Source of the DNA: Leptospira andrefontaineae
GTDB lineage: Bacteria; Spirochaetota; Leptospiria; Leptospirales; Leptospiraceae
Assembly: GCF_004770105.1 (NCBI RefSeq)
Contig: NZ_RQEY01000005.1
Span: 496,001 to 560,000 of the forward strand
Reading direction: 5' to 3'
DNA length: 64,000 nucleotides
The notes beneath the pieces are model-generated. The model worked only from the letters and a program-made list of their open reading frames with translations. It was not told where the DNA came from and made no database searches. Of the stretch, positions 35,137-44,340 are shown one piece after another (within the stretch, counting starts at the first letter, position 1; the number at the start of each line of letters is the position of its first letter). Position numbers and translations under genes: made by a program.

Positions 35137-36060
35137 ATGGATTTCGTTTGGAAATATATTTCTTTACTAGGTAAGGATCTTGCCTTTTTCGTTTTAGGCT
35201 TTTTAGTCTTCTACATAGGTAAAAAACTCAAGGACTGGACGGAACCTCGTAAACTCGACGAGGAATTAGTAAAATCCGATAATAGTGCTCTCGCCTTAAG
35301 TTTATCCGGTTATTATATCGGGGTCATTATATTATTTATCACTATAGTTTCTCATCCTGGAGAGAAAGGGGACTTATTAGGGGATCTTTTCCAAGTGTCT
35401 TCCTTTTCTATCTTAGGAGTGGTACTTCTTCTTCTCTCACAAAAGATCAACGATGGATTAATACTTGGTGGGATAGATGCAATCGAAGAGATCTATGACA
35501 AAAGAAACCTAGCGGTTGCCTCCGTTTTATTCGGAGGAACTATCGCGAGTTCCTTTTTTATCGCCGCAGCATTGAATGGAGATATAGGAGAGAAGGTATT
35601 TCCTCAAGGATTAGGAATTGCAGTTTCTCCTCTTGTGGAAAAAACGATCATCGGATCGATTATTTCTGTGATCTTTTTTTCCGTAGGGCAGATCGGAATG
35701 ATCTTATTCTCCGTATATTATAAACTTTGGGTCCCATATAAACTTAAGAATGAACTGGAAGAAAAACAAAACCTGGCCGCAGGAACAGCATTTGCTGGAG
35801 CATTACTTGCTATCGGGATCTTACTCACTAGAGCATTGTTTAGGGAATTTGAATCCTTATACCAAACAGGGATCTTATTACTTCTAGATCTGGGACTTGC
35901 ATTTATCATCATTCCTATCTTACATTTTTTTGCGGATTGGGTAGTATTACCTGGTTCCACATTAAAGGAAGAAATAGAAAGAGATCAGAATTTCGGAGCA
36001 GGGTTATTGGAAGCAGTGGTGCTTGTGTCCTTCTCCGCTATTATATTTTTTGCAGTTTGA
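35137..36060 (+). CDS. Membrane protein with two DUF350 units
   Basis: A 307-residue polytopic protein with eight hydrophobic segments arranged as two similar halves. Both halves carry a DUF350-type sequence: NSALALSLSGYYIGVIILF (about 49-67) and NLAAGTAFAGALLAIGILLT in the second, and each is followed by acidic-basic loops (ERDQNFGAGLLEAV ends it). DUF350 proteins are predicted membrane proteins of unknown function. Starts 13 bases after map, so the third gene of that run. Confidence 0.75.
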   Translation: MDFVWKYISLLGKDLAFFVLGFLVFYIGKKLKDWTEPRKLDEELVKSDNSALALSLSGYYIGVIILFITIVSHPGEKGDLLGDLFQVSSFSILGVVLLLLSQKINDGLILGGIDAIEEIYDKRNLAVASVLFGGTIASSFFIAAALNGDIGEKVFPQGLGIAVSPLVEKTIIGSIISVIFFSVGQIGMILFSVYYKLWVPYKLKNELEEKQNLAAGTAFAGALLAIGILLTRALFREFESLYQTGILLLLDLGLAFIIIPILHFFADWVVLPGSTLKEEIERDQNFGAGLLEAVVLVSFSAIIFFAV

Positions 36061-36062
36061 AA

Positions 36063-36425
36063 TTAGAATAAGTCTTTAGAAGAGTACAATTTCCATTCAA
36101 GGTGATATACTTTTTTGATCCCGAAGTCACAAGCTGCTTGTAAAATCATTTTTTCATCCGATTCTTGCGATAGGATAGGATAAGCTTCTGTAAGATCAGA
36201 AACGATCTCTGCAAAAATATATTTATGAGTAGGTAAGAAGGGAGAAAGTCCTCTCTCATCAAATCCTCGCAGCGCTCCTAATAGTCCTGCGAGTAAAATC
36301 CTGCCTAGTGGTCTTGTTCTTTCCTTTGGAAGATCCAAGCCTGCTTCTTTTGCGGCGGTTAAAAGTTCCTGGAGAGGAATTCCTCCCGATATAGAATATA
36401 AGGATGTTTCTTCTCCTTCCTGCAT
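36063..36425 (-). CDS. Small hypothetical protein
   Basis: A 120-residue soluble-looking protein with no recognised domain. ATG 36425 was taken because a further upstream ATG (36548) would overlap queG by about 100 bases and add a low-complexity Ser-rich stretch. Segments EAGLDLPKERTRPLGRILLAG and CDFGIKKVYHLEWKLY are visible. It is divergent from queG (17 bases between starts) and convergent with the DUF350 gene. Confidence 0.45.
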   Translation of the reverse strand: MQEGEETSLYSISGGIPLQELLTAAKEAGLDLPKERTRPLGRILLAGLLGALRGFDERGLSPFLPTHKYIFAEIVSDLTEAYPILSQESDEKMILQAACDFGIKKVYHLEWKLYSSKDLF

Positions 36426-36441
36426 AAAGAAAGAATAAGAT

Positions 36442-37380
36442 ATGCTTCTCGAAAGTAAAGAACTTCTGGATGAACTAAAAGATATCGCAGAGACGAACGG
36501 ATTCCAATTATTCGGAGTGGGATCTGCTTTTGTTCCTACGCCAGACAAGGAAAATATTCTGCATTGGGTCGAAGAGGGGCGTCATGGAAATATGGATTGG
36601 TATCCAAAAAACATGAACCTTCGACTTGAGCTAGAAGGACTTGGATTTAAACCGGAATCAGTAATCGCTCTTGGCGCTCTATATAATGATCCTGAATATG
36701 AAAATTTAGATCTTCCTTATCGATTTTCCAGGTATGCGATGGGAGAAGATTATCATTCTGTTCTTCGCAAAAAAGCATCAAGCCTATTAGAATTTTTAAG
36801 GAAGAAGTTTCCGAACCAAAAATTCAGACAAGGAGTGGACTCTCTACCCGTTCCAGAAAAAATTTTGGCGAGAGAAGCGGGCCTTGGATGGATCGGAAAG
36901 AATACGAATTTGATCCATGAAGAATACGGATCCTTTTTCTTTATCAGCTTAATTTTTACGGATCTTCCTTTGCGTTTTGTTTCCGTAAAAGCAAAAGATA
37001 GATGCGGAACTTGCAGAGCCTGCATTGATTCTTGTCCTACCGGTGCTTTGGAACCGTATAGAATAGACGCTCGAAAATGTATCTCCTATAAAACGATAGA
37101 AGATAGATCGGAGAATGTTGATTCTCTGCATGGTTGGGTATATGGTTGCGATATCTGCCAAGAAATCTGTCCTTGGAACCAGGTCAAAGCACGGAAGAAG
37201 GGCTGGAAAACGGAGATAGGTGAATTTAAGATCCGAGATCTATTCAAAAAAGAAAATCTCTCGGATCTGAATGAGAAAGAATTCAAAACTTATTTTCAGG
37301 ACTCTGCAGTGAGTAGGATCTCCTACAAACAGATGAAGAGAAATTTAAGTGTTTGGGAAAGAGATTCTTCCAAATTTTGA
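36442..37380 (+). CDS. queG: Epoxyqueuosine reductase QueG
   Basis: QueG makes queuosine from epoxyqueuosine at the wobble base of tRNAs with GUN anticodons, using a cobalamin cofactor and two [4Fe-4S] clusters. The 312-residue length is shorter than the E. coli enzyme (about 379) but normal for the core. Markers: GKNTNLIHEEYGSFFF (about 152-167, cofactor region), the first cluster CGTCRACIDSCPTGAL (about 190-205) and the second CDICQEICPWN (about 234-244). The 3' end overlaps the convergent Pr6Pr gene by 36 bases. Confidence 0.95.
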   Translation: MLLESKELLDELKDIAETNGFQLFGVGSAFVPTPDKENILHWVEEGRHGNMDWYPKNMNLRLELEGLGFKPESVIALGALYNDPEYENLDLPYRFSRYAMGEDYHSVLRKKASSLLEFLRKKFPNQKFRQGVDSLPVPEKILAREAGLGWIGKNTNLIHEEYGSFFFISLIFTDLPLRFVSVKAKDRCGTCRACIDSCPTGALEPYRIDARKCISYKTIEDRSENVDSLHGWVYGCDICQEICPWNQVKARKKGWKTEIGEFKIRDLFKKENLSDLNEKEFKTYFQDSAVSRISYKQMKRNLSVWERDSSKF

Positions 37381-38040
37381 AGACAAAAGTTTATCCACGA
37401 GCGCCAAAAATCCTGCAATCAATAAGAACAATACAAAGATCCCTATAATATTTATCATAACTCCTGAATAACCAAGGCGAGGAACATCCATAATATTATA
37501 AGGATACCATTCTTGAATAGCTCCTCTGATTAGTGTAAATGTAGCATACCCAATTGGAAGAATTGCAGCTAATAATATCCTACGAAGAGTAACTGTTTTT
37601 GCAGGTCCGAAAATAATCCAACCAAGTACTGCAAGTATTGGAGCTATATTGTGTTCTAAAGTGCTAGCGGTGTCCGCAATAATATTATTCTTAGGAACAG
37701 TTTGCAGAACAAAGTTAAAAACAATCCCTGTGATCGTAATATTTATGATCCCAATCAAACGCCAGACATGGAAACTTGAAGAAGTTCGATCTAAATTGAA
37801 TGCAAGAAGAAGTGTAGTGACCCCTAATATTAAATTGGATTGAGTGGTAAAAAATACAAATTGATTTAGTAAACTATCTAATCCAGGACCGAATGTGCGA
37901 GTGAAACCTGCGTTTGGCGGAAGAGAAGACGTATGATGATAGGCATACCATAATTCTAATAAAACACCAACAAAACAGATGAGAGCAGTCGAAACGAATA
38001 CCAAGCGAGCCAAGGTAAGATTGAGTTTAGAAGTTTGCAT
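37345..38040 (-). CDS. Pr6Pr family membrane protein
   Basis: A 231-residue protein with six hydrophobic segments and the Pr6Pr (FAR-17a/AIG1-like) pattern. Visible markers are FFTTQSNLILGV (about 63-74), FNFVLQTVPKNN, LEHNIAPILAVLGWIIFG, GYATFTLIRGAIQEWYPY and MDVPRLGYSGV. The N and E in the second and fourth segments are shared with the FAR-17a hydrolase relatives, but no activity is known here. Tail-to-tail with queG (36-base overlap). Confidence 0.78.
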   Translation of the reverse strand: MQTSKLNLTLARLVFVSTALICFVGVLLELWYAYHHTSSLPPNAGFTRTFGPGLDSLLNQFVFFTTQSNLILGVTTLLLAFNLDRTSSSFHVWRLIGIINITITGIVFNFVLQTVPKNNIIADTASTLEHNIAPILAVLGWIIFGPAKTVTLRRILLAAILPIGYATFTLIRGAIQEWYPYNIMDVPRLGYSGVMINIIGIFVLFLLIAGFLALVDKLLSSKFGRISFPNT

Positions 38041-38090
38041 TTGTATTTCTTTCTCTTCACAAAAATAGGTCGGCTGGATTCTTATAAGTT

Positions 38091-38981
38091 TTAAGCGCTC
38101 GTCAATGCTATTTTTTCTCTAACATGAGATGCATCTCTGGCAGGTGAGTCTCCGAAAAATCTTGAGTATTCACGATTAAACTGCGTTACACTTTCATAAC
38201 CCACTTCATAAGCTGCGCGAGAAGCGGAGTATGCGCTATAAACCAAAAGTTTTCTTGCTTCAAGAAGTCTGAGTTGTTTTTGGAATTGGATAGGACTTAA
38301 ACCTGTGATCTGTTTGAATTGTCTATGAAATGTAGTTACACCTAATCTGGATCTATCAGCGAGTCTTTTTATTTCCATAGAAGCAGTGTAATTTTCCCTG
38401 ATCCATCGGATCGCAGGATAAATACTCGGTCCTTTCCCTTGGGATTGGCAGAATTTTCTCAAACGCCATCCTTGAGGACCTATTAGCGTTCTATATAATA
38501 TTTCTCTTTCATAGATCGGTGCAAGTGCGGGTATATGTTCCGGAGTTTTTAGAAGACGGAGCATCCTAACCCAGGCTTCTAAAAATTCAATAGGAGCTTC
38601 GCATGCGAGGAAGTCGTTATTCATATTTTCTTCGGAAGGATCCTTTGGAAGGTCATTTAATAAATCCAGAATAGAGTCTCGGTCTAGTTCAAGCCCTAAT
38701 GAAATATACGGTCCAGTTTTACCTTGTTGAACTTTTCCTGTTGCAGGAATATCTGCGGAAATCACAAAGTAAGAAGGCGCCTTTAAGTGAATAGTTTGCT
38801 CTCCTATAGAGACTACCTTTCCGCCTTGAGCAACTAACCCTATCATCGGTTCATAAACCGCTGCAAGTTGGTGTTCGGATACTTCTCCCTTTATGAGTAA
38901 TACTTTTGGAAGTTCCGTCTTAGTCGGTTTTGTGGTTGCTTGGATTGTAAGCTCAGCAATCTCTTTTAAGATTTCCTTCAT
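38091..38981 (-). CDS. AraC family transcriptional regulator
   Basis: A 296-residue activator-type protein. The N-terminal half (about 10-170) is an AraC_N cupin domain (LAAVYEPMIGLVAQGGKVVSIGEQTIHLKA). The C-terminal AraC HTH pair covers about 195-290: MEIKRLADRSRLGVTTFHRQFKQITGLSPIQFQKQLRLLEARKLL and the second helix-turn-helix AAYEVGYESVTQFNREYSRFFGDSP, followed by the typical end. It is divergent from the SDR gene; by position it probably controls that gene, and itself, through the dyads between them. Confidence 0.93.
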   Translation of the reverse strand: MKEILKEIAELTIQATTKPTKTELPKVLLIKGEVSEHQLAAVYEPMIGLVAQGGKVVSIGEQTIHLKAPSYFVISADIPATGKVQQGKTGPYISLGLELDRDSILDLLNDLPKDPSEENMNNDFLACEAPIEFLEAWVRMLRLLKTPEHIPALAPIYEREILYRTLIGPQGWRLRKFCQSQGKGPSIYPAIRWIRENYTASMEIKRLADRSRLGVTTFHRQFKQITGLSPIQFQKQLRLLEARKLLVYSAYSASRAAYEVGYESVTQFNREYSRFFGDSPARDASHVREKIALTSA

Positions 38982-38993
38982 TCTATAGCATAA

Positions 38994-39013
38994 TAAAATA
39001 GAACTTTATTTTA
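38994..39013. promoter_or_regulatory. Operator-like dyad TAAAATA/TATTTTA
   Basis: A perfect 7-bp arm dyad (TAAAATA-GAACTT-TATTTTA) 12 bases before the araC-like start. It may be an autoregulatory site; it could also be simple A/T-rich promoter sequence. Confidence 0.35.
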
Positions 39014-39031
39014 AAAAGCAAAATCCAAAAA

Positions 39032-39053
39032 AACATTTTAATTTATTAATGTT
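39032..39053. promoter_or_regulatory. Operator-like dyad AACATT/AATGTT
   Basis: AACATT (39032-39037) and AATGTT (39048-39053) flank a 10-base A/T centre in the intergenic region shared by the araC-like and SDR genes. Suggestive only. Confidence 0.3.
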
Positions 39054-39138
39054 GAGGTAGGATTAGGCAATCAATTGGCATGATCCGATCTTTACGATAT
39101 TTATAAAATCCTCTACTATCAAATCATTGGAGGACGTT

Positions 39139-39891
39139 ATGAAAATTGCAATCGTCACAGGAGCAAGTAACGGGATCGGAAAGAATACCGCGATCGAATT
39201 GGGAAAAAGAGGAGTAGGGGTAATCCTTACTTATCATTCGGATAAGAAGGGCGCGGAAGATGTAGTAAGGGAAGTGGAGAAGAATGGTTCAAAGGCTATC
39301 TCCCTTAAATTGGATCTAAGCCAAAAATCTTCTTTTGAAAGTTTTACAGAACTAGTGAAAAAGAATCTGGAAGAGATTTGGAAAAGAAAAACTTTCGATT
39401 ATCTGGTGAATAATGGAGGTATAGGAGGAGGAATGCCTTTCACAGATATCACAGAAGAATATTTCGATCAGATATTGAATACGAATTTTAAAGGACCATT
39501 CTTCATAACACAAACTCTTGTTAAATTTATAGAAGATAATGGAAGGATCATAAATACATCCAGCTCTTCTAGTCATGGCTCTTTTGTAGGATACTCTGCT
39601 TATGGAGCTTCTAAGGCAGCCTTGACTTCTTGGACAAAATATCTGGCAAAAGAACTTTCTCCTAGAAAAATACGAGTGAATGCAGTTTCTCCTGGTCCAA
39701 CTCACACGAACCTTGGTGGAGGCGCATTCGATAAATATCCGGAATACATCCAACCGCTCGCGGACCAAACTGCTCTTGGAAGAATCGGAAGTCCGGATGA
39801 TATCGCAAAAGTAATTGTGAGCCTGTTGTCTGACGAGTTTTCTTGGGTAACGGCGCAGGACTTGGAAGTGTCTGGAGGATTTTTGTTATAA
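39139..39891 (+). CDS. SDR family oxidoreductase
   Basis: A 250-residue short-chain dehydrogenase/reductase. NAD(P)-binding IVTGASNGIGKNTAIELG (about 4-21), the NNG motif (LVNNGGIGGG), the catalytic Ser (INTSSSSSHGSF), the Tyr-x-x-x-Lys YGASKAALTSW (about 155-165) and the C-terminal QDLEVSGGFLL are present. The ATG at 39139 follows GGAGG by 6 bases; the upstream TTG at 39127 lies inside that ribosome site and was rejected. Substrate unknown. Divergent from the AraC regulator, its likely controller. Confidence 0.92.
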   Translation: MKIAIVTGASNGIGKNTAIELGKRGVGVILTYHSDKKGAEDVVREVEKNGSKAISLKLDLSQKSSFESFTELVKKNLEEIWKRKTFDYLVNNGGIGGGMPFTDITEEYFDQILNTNFKGPFFITQTLVKFIEDNGRIINTSSSSSHGSFVGYSAYGASKAALTSWTKYLAKELSPRKIRVNAVSPGPTHTNLGGGAFDKYPEYIQPLADQTALGRIGSPDDIAKVIVSLLSDEFSWVTAQDLEVSGGFLL

Positions 39892-39907
39892 GAGATTTTG
39901 CAAGGCG

Positions 39908-40055
39908 TGTAGGAGCTCCTACAGGATTTTGCAAAAGAAATATGGTTGTTGGTTTGGGTATTTTGTGATACGGGGTTTAAATTGTGTACCACCGACCAGC
40001 CCCCACCCAGGAAGGGTGGGGAGACATCTTACCCAATTTTGTAGGAATTCCAACA
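39908..40055. repeat. Palindromic and hairpin repeat cluster
   Basis: Three elements fill the spacer between the SDR gene and mutY. TGTAGGAGCTCCTACA (39908-39923) is a perfect 16-base palindrome, flanked by a direct repeat GATTTTGCAA (39894 and 39925). CCCCACCC/GGGTGGGG (40001-40008, 40014-40021) is an 8-bp GC hairpin with an AGGAA loop. TGTAGGAATTCCAACA (40040-40055) is a diverged copy of the first palindrome. These look like dispersed intergenic repeats of the genus. Confidence 0.65.
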
Positions 40056-40112
40056 AATCTGCTTCGAAAACTCCTTTTCTCCCTGGTGTAAAAGGCTTGG
40101 ATAGTCAGATAC

Positions 40113-41243
40113 ATGAGCGCGGGTCTGAAAAAAAAAGAGATAACTTTTCCAACCTACGAATTCGACCCTAAAACGAATTTAAAGCTCAGAAATTGGTTCG
40201 TCCAAGAAAAAAGAGACCTGGCATTTAGAAAAAACAGAACTCCTTATTCAACCTGGGTAAGCGAGATCATGCTACAGCAAACAAGAGTGGCAGCAATGCT
40301 TCCACTTTATGAAAAGTTTATACATAGGTTTCCGAAACCGGAAGATCTAGCGATCGCGGAAGAAGAAGAAGTATTTCGTTATTGGCAAGGGCTCGGTTAT
40401 TATTCCAGAGCGAAAAATCTTCTGGCTGGTGTTCAAAAACTGGTGAGGGAGTTCGGTGGAAAATTTCCTAAAACCCTTGCAGAAGCCCTTTCTCTTCCTG
40501 GGATAGGGCCTTATACTGCTCGTGCAATTCTTTCTATTTCTTATAATTTGCCTTTTGCAGTTTTAGACGGGAATGCAAAAAGAGTTCTTTCTCGTTTGGT
40601 TTTATTCAAAGAGTCGGGACCAAAAGTAGATCCTATCTTACAAAAGATTGCGGATTCATTTTTGAATTTGGAATTTCCCGGTGATCATAATGAAGCCGTG
40701 ATGGAATTAGGAGCTCGTATCTGTATTCCAAAACCTTTATGTAAGGAATGCCCTCTTCAAAATGACTGTTTAGCTTATCAACATGGTGTCCAAGAAAGTA
40801 TTCCTGAGATAGAGAAGAAAAAGAAAGAAATTCCTTTAAATATCCGTTTTTACATTCTAAAAACAAAACAAGGGATACTTCTTATTCGTTATCCTGAGAG
40901 AAGATTTTTTAAAACGATCTATTCTTTACCATTTTCTTTCGAAGGAAAAAATCCTTACGAGGCAGACCCTGTTTTGGATTGGAGTTTAAAACCTTCCGAT
41001 CTCGGGATCAAATTTAAACATACAATCACTCACCATAAGATCCAAGGTTTTGTTTCCGAAACGGAACTGGATCAAAAATTAGAAAAGAAGGTCCTCGAGA
41101 ATTTTCGCAAAATTCGACCTTCTATAGAGATCAAATATTGTAATTGGAAAAATTTGGAGACAGAGTTTCCTTCTTCCATTGCAAAAAAGATCAAACAAAC
41201 CCTGGCTAAAGACGGAGCAGTTTTGCCGGGTTTAGAAAATTAA
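40113..41243 (+). CDS. mutY: A/G-specific adenine glycosylase MutY
   Basis: MutY removes adenine mispaired with 8-oxoguanine. The 376-residue length is normal. Markers: catalytic Glu in STWVSEIMLQQTRV (about 45-58), helix-hairpin-helix LPGIGPYTARAIL (about 129-141), catalytic Asp in FAVLDGNAKRVLSRL, and the FeS cluster C-x6-C-x2-C-x5-C in CIPKPLCKECPLQNDC. The C-terminal third is the NUDIX-like 8-oxoG-recognition domain (RFYILKTKQGILLIRYPERRF). Downstream genes ubiD and hldD follow at short gaps. Confidence 0.95.
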   Translation: MSAGLKKKEITFPTYEFDPKTNLKLRNWFVQEKRDLAFRKNRTPYSTWVSEIMLQQTRVAAMLPLYEKFIHRFPKPEDLAIAEEEEVFRYWQGLGYYSRAKNLLAGVQKLVREFGGKFPKTLAEALSLPGIGPYTARAILSISYNLPFAVLDGNAKRVLSRLVLFKESGPKVDPILQKIADSFLNLEFPGDHNEAVMELGARICIPKPLCKECPLQNDCLAYQHGVQESIPEIEKKKKEIPLNIRFYILKTKQGILLIRYPERRFFKTIYSLPFSFEGKNPYEADPVLDWSLKPSDLGIKFKHTITHHKIQGFVSETELDQKLEKKVLENFRKIRPSIEIKYCNWKNLETEFPSSIAKKIKQTLAKDGAVLPGLEN

Positions 41244-41265
41244 ACTTATATAAAAAAGGAAAACT

Positions 41266-43023
41266 ATGAGCATTCGATCGACTTCCGAATTCGTAAAAGA
41301 ACTTTCTAAAAAAGGAGAACTTTTAGAGATCAAAGAAGAGGTGGATCCTATCCTGGAGATCGCGGAGATCCAGAGAAGGGTAGTCGCTAAAAGAGGCCCT
41401 GCACTTCTATTCTCGAATGTTAAAGGATCCAAATTTCCTGTAGCAACGAATTTATACGGCTCTGAAAACAGGATCAAGATCGCATTTGGGGAAGATCCAG
41501 TAAAGTTCATTCAAAAAATCGCATATACTGCGAAACATCTAATGCCTCCCACTCCTAAAAAAGTATGGGAAGCAAGATCTCTGGCCTGGACTGCACTAAA
41601 AGTCGGTCTTAGAAAGGTTAACAAGGCTCCTATTCTGGATTCAGAACTACAGAGCATTGAAGAATTGCCTGCTCTAAAATCTTGGGCAAAAGATGCAGGA
41701 AGATTTATTACATTACCATTGGTGTATACCGAAAGTCCCAAAACCGGAAAAGGAAATTTGGGAATGTATCGTATCCAATTCTATGAACCTAAACTCACTG
41801 GGATGCATATACAGATCCATAGAGGTGGTGGATTTCATTATTCGGAGGCAGAATCGGAAGGTAACTCACTTCCTGCGCATATCTATGTAGGAGGTCCACC
41901 TGCACTTACAATTTCCGCTGTGGCACCCTTACCGGAAGAGATTAGTGAATTCCTTCTCGCCTCACTTTTACTCGGTGAAAGATTAAAAGTGCTAAAAGAC
42001 AAAAAGATCAGTTCTCTTCCGATCGTTGCAGATGCCGACTTTGCATTGATCGGAAAAATTCCTCCAAGGATCAGAAAGCCGGAAGGACCTTTCGGAGATC
42101 ATTATGGATATTATGCTTTAAAACATGATTATCCAGTATTCGAAGTAGATAAAATTTACGCTCGTAAAGATGCTATCTGGCCCGCAACAGTAGTTGGACG
42201 TCCTCCTCAAGAGGATCATTGGATCGCAGAATATTTACAACATCTACTATCTCCAATGTTCCCAATCGTAATGCCTCAGGTAAAAGGAATTTGGGCTTAC
42301 GAAGAATCCGGAGTTCATTCTTTAGCTGCAGCAATCGTAAAAGAAAGATACAAAAAAGAAGCATTCATGGGCGCTCTTAGAATTTTGGGAGAAGGACAAT
42401 TATCCCTCACTAAATTTCTGATCGTGACTGACCAAGATGTCCCTTTGATGGATTTTAAAACTACTTTCCTCGCAGCGCTTGAAAGATTCCAGCCGGAGAC
42501 TGACTTACATATTTTCTCCAATATTTCTCAAGATACTTTGGACTATACTGGACCAAAAGTGAATGAGGGAAGTAAGGCGGTTCTACTTGGAGTTGGACCT
42601 AAAACCCAAAAGTTAAAACCTAAGATCACTTCTAATATTAAAAATTCTAAATTCAAAAATCCGAAAGTATATTGCCCTGGAGTTTTAGTTGTTTCCGGAC
42701 CAAAATATAAAAAAGGAGACGGATCATTGGAAGCACTTCGCAAAGAAGCTATCACCCAAGGATTTTTATTCGTATTCTTAGTGGATAATTCGGAAGAAGC
42801 AACAAAATCAGATCACGATTTTATCTGGAACGTATTCACTCGATTTGAACCTGCAGCGGATATTTACGGGGATTCTAAAGTGATTCGAAATCATATTTCT
42901 TTCCAAGGTCCGATACTTGTGGATGCAAGGCTGAAAACTTGGTATCCTCCTGTTCTGGAAGAAGATCCTAAAATCTCCAAACAAGTAGAGAATAGATTTG
43001 GTAGACTTTTGGATTCACTTTAA
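41266..43023 (+). CDS. ubiD: UbiD family decarboxylase
   Basis: UbiD enzymes decarboxylate aromatic acids with prenylated FMN and Mn. The 585-residue protein has the family's N-terminal region (LVV..KRGPALLFSNVKGSKFPVATNLYGS), a substrate region (GMYRIQFYEPKLTGMHIQIHRGGG, prFMN-site motifs R and H) and acidic catalytic residues in PEGPFGDHYGYY (about 270-281, with the conserved E and H). Menaquinone biosynthesis is the usual job; in species with the futalosine route a UbiD relative (MqnL) fits. The choice cannot be made here. An AAGGAAAA site precedes the ATG. Confidence 0.88.
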   Translation: MSIRSTSEFVKELSKKGELLEIKEEVDPILEIAEIQRRVVAKRGPALLFSNVKGSKFPVATNLYGSENRIKIAFGEDPVKFIQKIAYTAKHLMPPTPKKVWEARSLAWTALKVGLRKVNKAPILDSELQSIEELPALKSWAKDAGRFITLPLVYTESPKTGKGNLGMYRIQFYEPKLTGMHIQIHRGGGFHYSEAESEGNSLPAHIYVGGPPALTISAVAPLPEEISEFLLASLLLGERLKVLKDKKISSLPIVADADFALIGKIPPRIRKPEGPFGDHYGYYALKHDYPVFEVDKIYARKDAIWPATVVGRPPQEDHWIAEYLQHLLSPMFPIVMPQVKGIWAYEESGVHSLAAAIVKERYKKEAFMGALRILGEGQLSLTKFLIVTDQDVPLMDFKTTFLAALERFQPETDLHIFSNISQDTLDYTGPKVNEGSKAVLLGVGPKTQKLKPKITSNIKNSKFKNPKVYCPGVLVVSGPKYKKGDGSLEALRKEAITQGFLFVFLVDNSEEATKSDHDFIWNVFTRFEPAADIYGDSKVIRNHISFQGPILVDARLKTWYPPVLEEDPKISKQVENRFGRLLDSL

Positions 43024-43035
43024 TCAAATGGAAGA

Positions 43036-44001
43036 ATGGGAATGAAACGAGTAATCGTTACCGGCGGTGCCGGGCTGATCGGAAGTAATATAGTCAGACT
43101 TTTAAACGAACAAGGGATTTCAGATATCCTAGTCGTAGACCATTTAGGACAAACAAACAAATGGAAAAACCTTAGAGGTCTGGAATATTCCGACTATTTA
43201 GAAAAAGAAGAATTCCTAGAAAAAGTCCAAACCACAGATATTTTAAAAGATTATTCTCATATATTTCATTTGGGAGCTTGTTCTTCCACAACAGAAACGG
43301 ATGCTTCTTATCTTATCCGAAATAATTACGAATATACGAAGATCTTAGCGGAAGAGTCCCTTCGTAGAAAGATCCAATTTTTATATGCTTCTTCCGCTGC
43401 CACATATGGAGAAGGGGAATTCGGTTATGATGATAAAGCACCTATCCATCCACTCAAACCCCTGAATATGTATGGATATTCCAAACATATGTTTGATCTA
43501 TACGCCTTAAGAAAAGGATTTTTAGATCAAATCACCGGCGTGAAATATTTCAATATATTCGGGTTCGGAGAGGCTCATAAGGGAGATATGCGATCCGTAG
43601 TATTAAAAGGATACGAACAGATCTCCTCCGAGGGAAAATTGAAATTATTCAAATCCTACCGCCCTGACTATAAGGACGGAGAACAAAAAAGGGATTTCCT
43701 TTATGTAAAAGATGCGGCTAAGATCAGCCTATTTCTTTTAGAAAATCGTAAATTCGGTTTATATAATGTGGGAAGAGGGCAAGCAGAAACCTGGAATTCG
43801 CTTGCTTCCGCATTATTTAAGGCGATGGGAAAACCGGAAAAGATAGAATATATGGAAATGCCTGAAAGTTTAAAGGCAAAATACCAATATTATACGAAGG
43901 CTGAGACCCAAAAACTGATCTCAAGCGGTTACAAGGAAGGATTTACTGATTTGGAAACTGCGATTGCGGATTACGTGGATCTATTAAAAAAAGAAGAATA
44001 A
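43036..44001 (+). CDS. hldD: ADP-L-glycero-D-manno-heptose 6-epimerase
   Basis: HldD makes the heptose used in LPS inner core. It belongs to the extended SDR group; the 321-residue length is normal. Markers: the NADP site VTGGAGLIGSNIVRLL (about 8-23), VVDHLGQTNKWKNLRGL (the RfaD/HldD signature), HLGACSSTTETDASYL, Tyr-x-x-x-Lys in MYGYSKHMFDLYAL (about 137-150), and YFNIFGFGEAHKGDM. Two start codons (43036 and 43042) are possible. Probably in one run with mutY and ubiD. Confidence 0.93.
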   Translation: MGMKRVIVTGGAGLIGSNIVRLLNEQGISDILVVDHLGQTNKWKNLRGLEYSDYLEKEEFLEKVQTTDILKDYSHIFHLGACSSTTETDASYLIRNNYEYTKILAEESLRRKIQFLYASSAATYGEGEFGYDDKAPIHPLKPLNMYGYSKHMFDLYALRKGFLDQITGVKYFNIFGFGEAHKGDMRSVVLKGYEQISSEGKLKLFKSYRPDYKDGEQKRDFLYVKDAAKISLFLLENRKFGLYNVGRGQAETWNSLASALFKAMGKPEKIEYMEMPESLKAKYQYYTKAETQKLISSGYKEGFTDLETAIADYVDLLKKEE

Positions 44002-44037
44002 TAAAAGGGGCCCCTTGAGACCCCCCACAGCTATTAA

Positions 44038-44340
44038 TTACTTAGAAAAGATCTGAAGTAAAGATTTTGCGAATGCTTTGAATTTTGCGTCTTTGATCGA
44101 GTAGAATACTTGATTAGAAACTTTTTTGCTTCCTAAGTATCCTGCTTCTTTCATTTTGCTTAAGTGTTGGGAAGCAGCTGATTGGCTGATACCAAGTGCG
44201 TCTACAAGTTCTCCTACGCTGTGTTCTTTTCTAGAAAGATGGAGAAGAATTTTTAATCTGTCAGGATGAGCTACTGCTTTAAGTCCGCGGATGGTAGAAT
44301 CCAGATGAGTTTTTTTAATTTCTAACTTTTGGGCTGCCAT
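44038..44340 (-). CDS. ArsR family HTH transcriptional regulator
   Basis: A 100-residue winged-helix repressor. The recognition-helix pattern SVGELVDALGISQSAASQHLSKMKEAG (about 41-67) and the HPDRLKILLHLSR first helix (about 25-37) are typical of ArsR/SmtB. There is no CxC or acidic metal-site motif of arsenic or metal sensors, so the signal it senses is unknown. Convergent with hldD. It is preceded by a long A/T-rich spacer that may hold its operator. Confidence 0.9.
   Translation of the reverse strand: MAAQKLEIKKTHLDSTIRGLKAVAHPDRLKILLHLSRKEHSVGELVDALGISQSAASQHLSKMKEAGYLGSKKVSNQVFYSIKDAKFKAFAKSLLQIFSK

Noticed and set aside
39908..40055. CRISPR array
   Set aside because: The palindromes are only two or three, diverged and without regular spacers.
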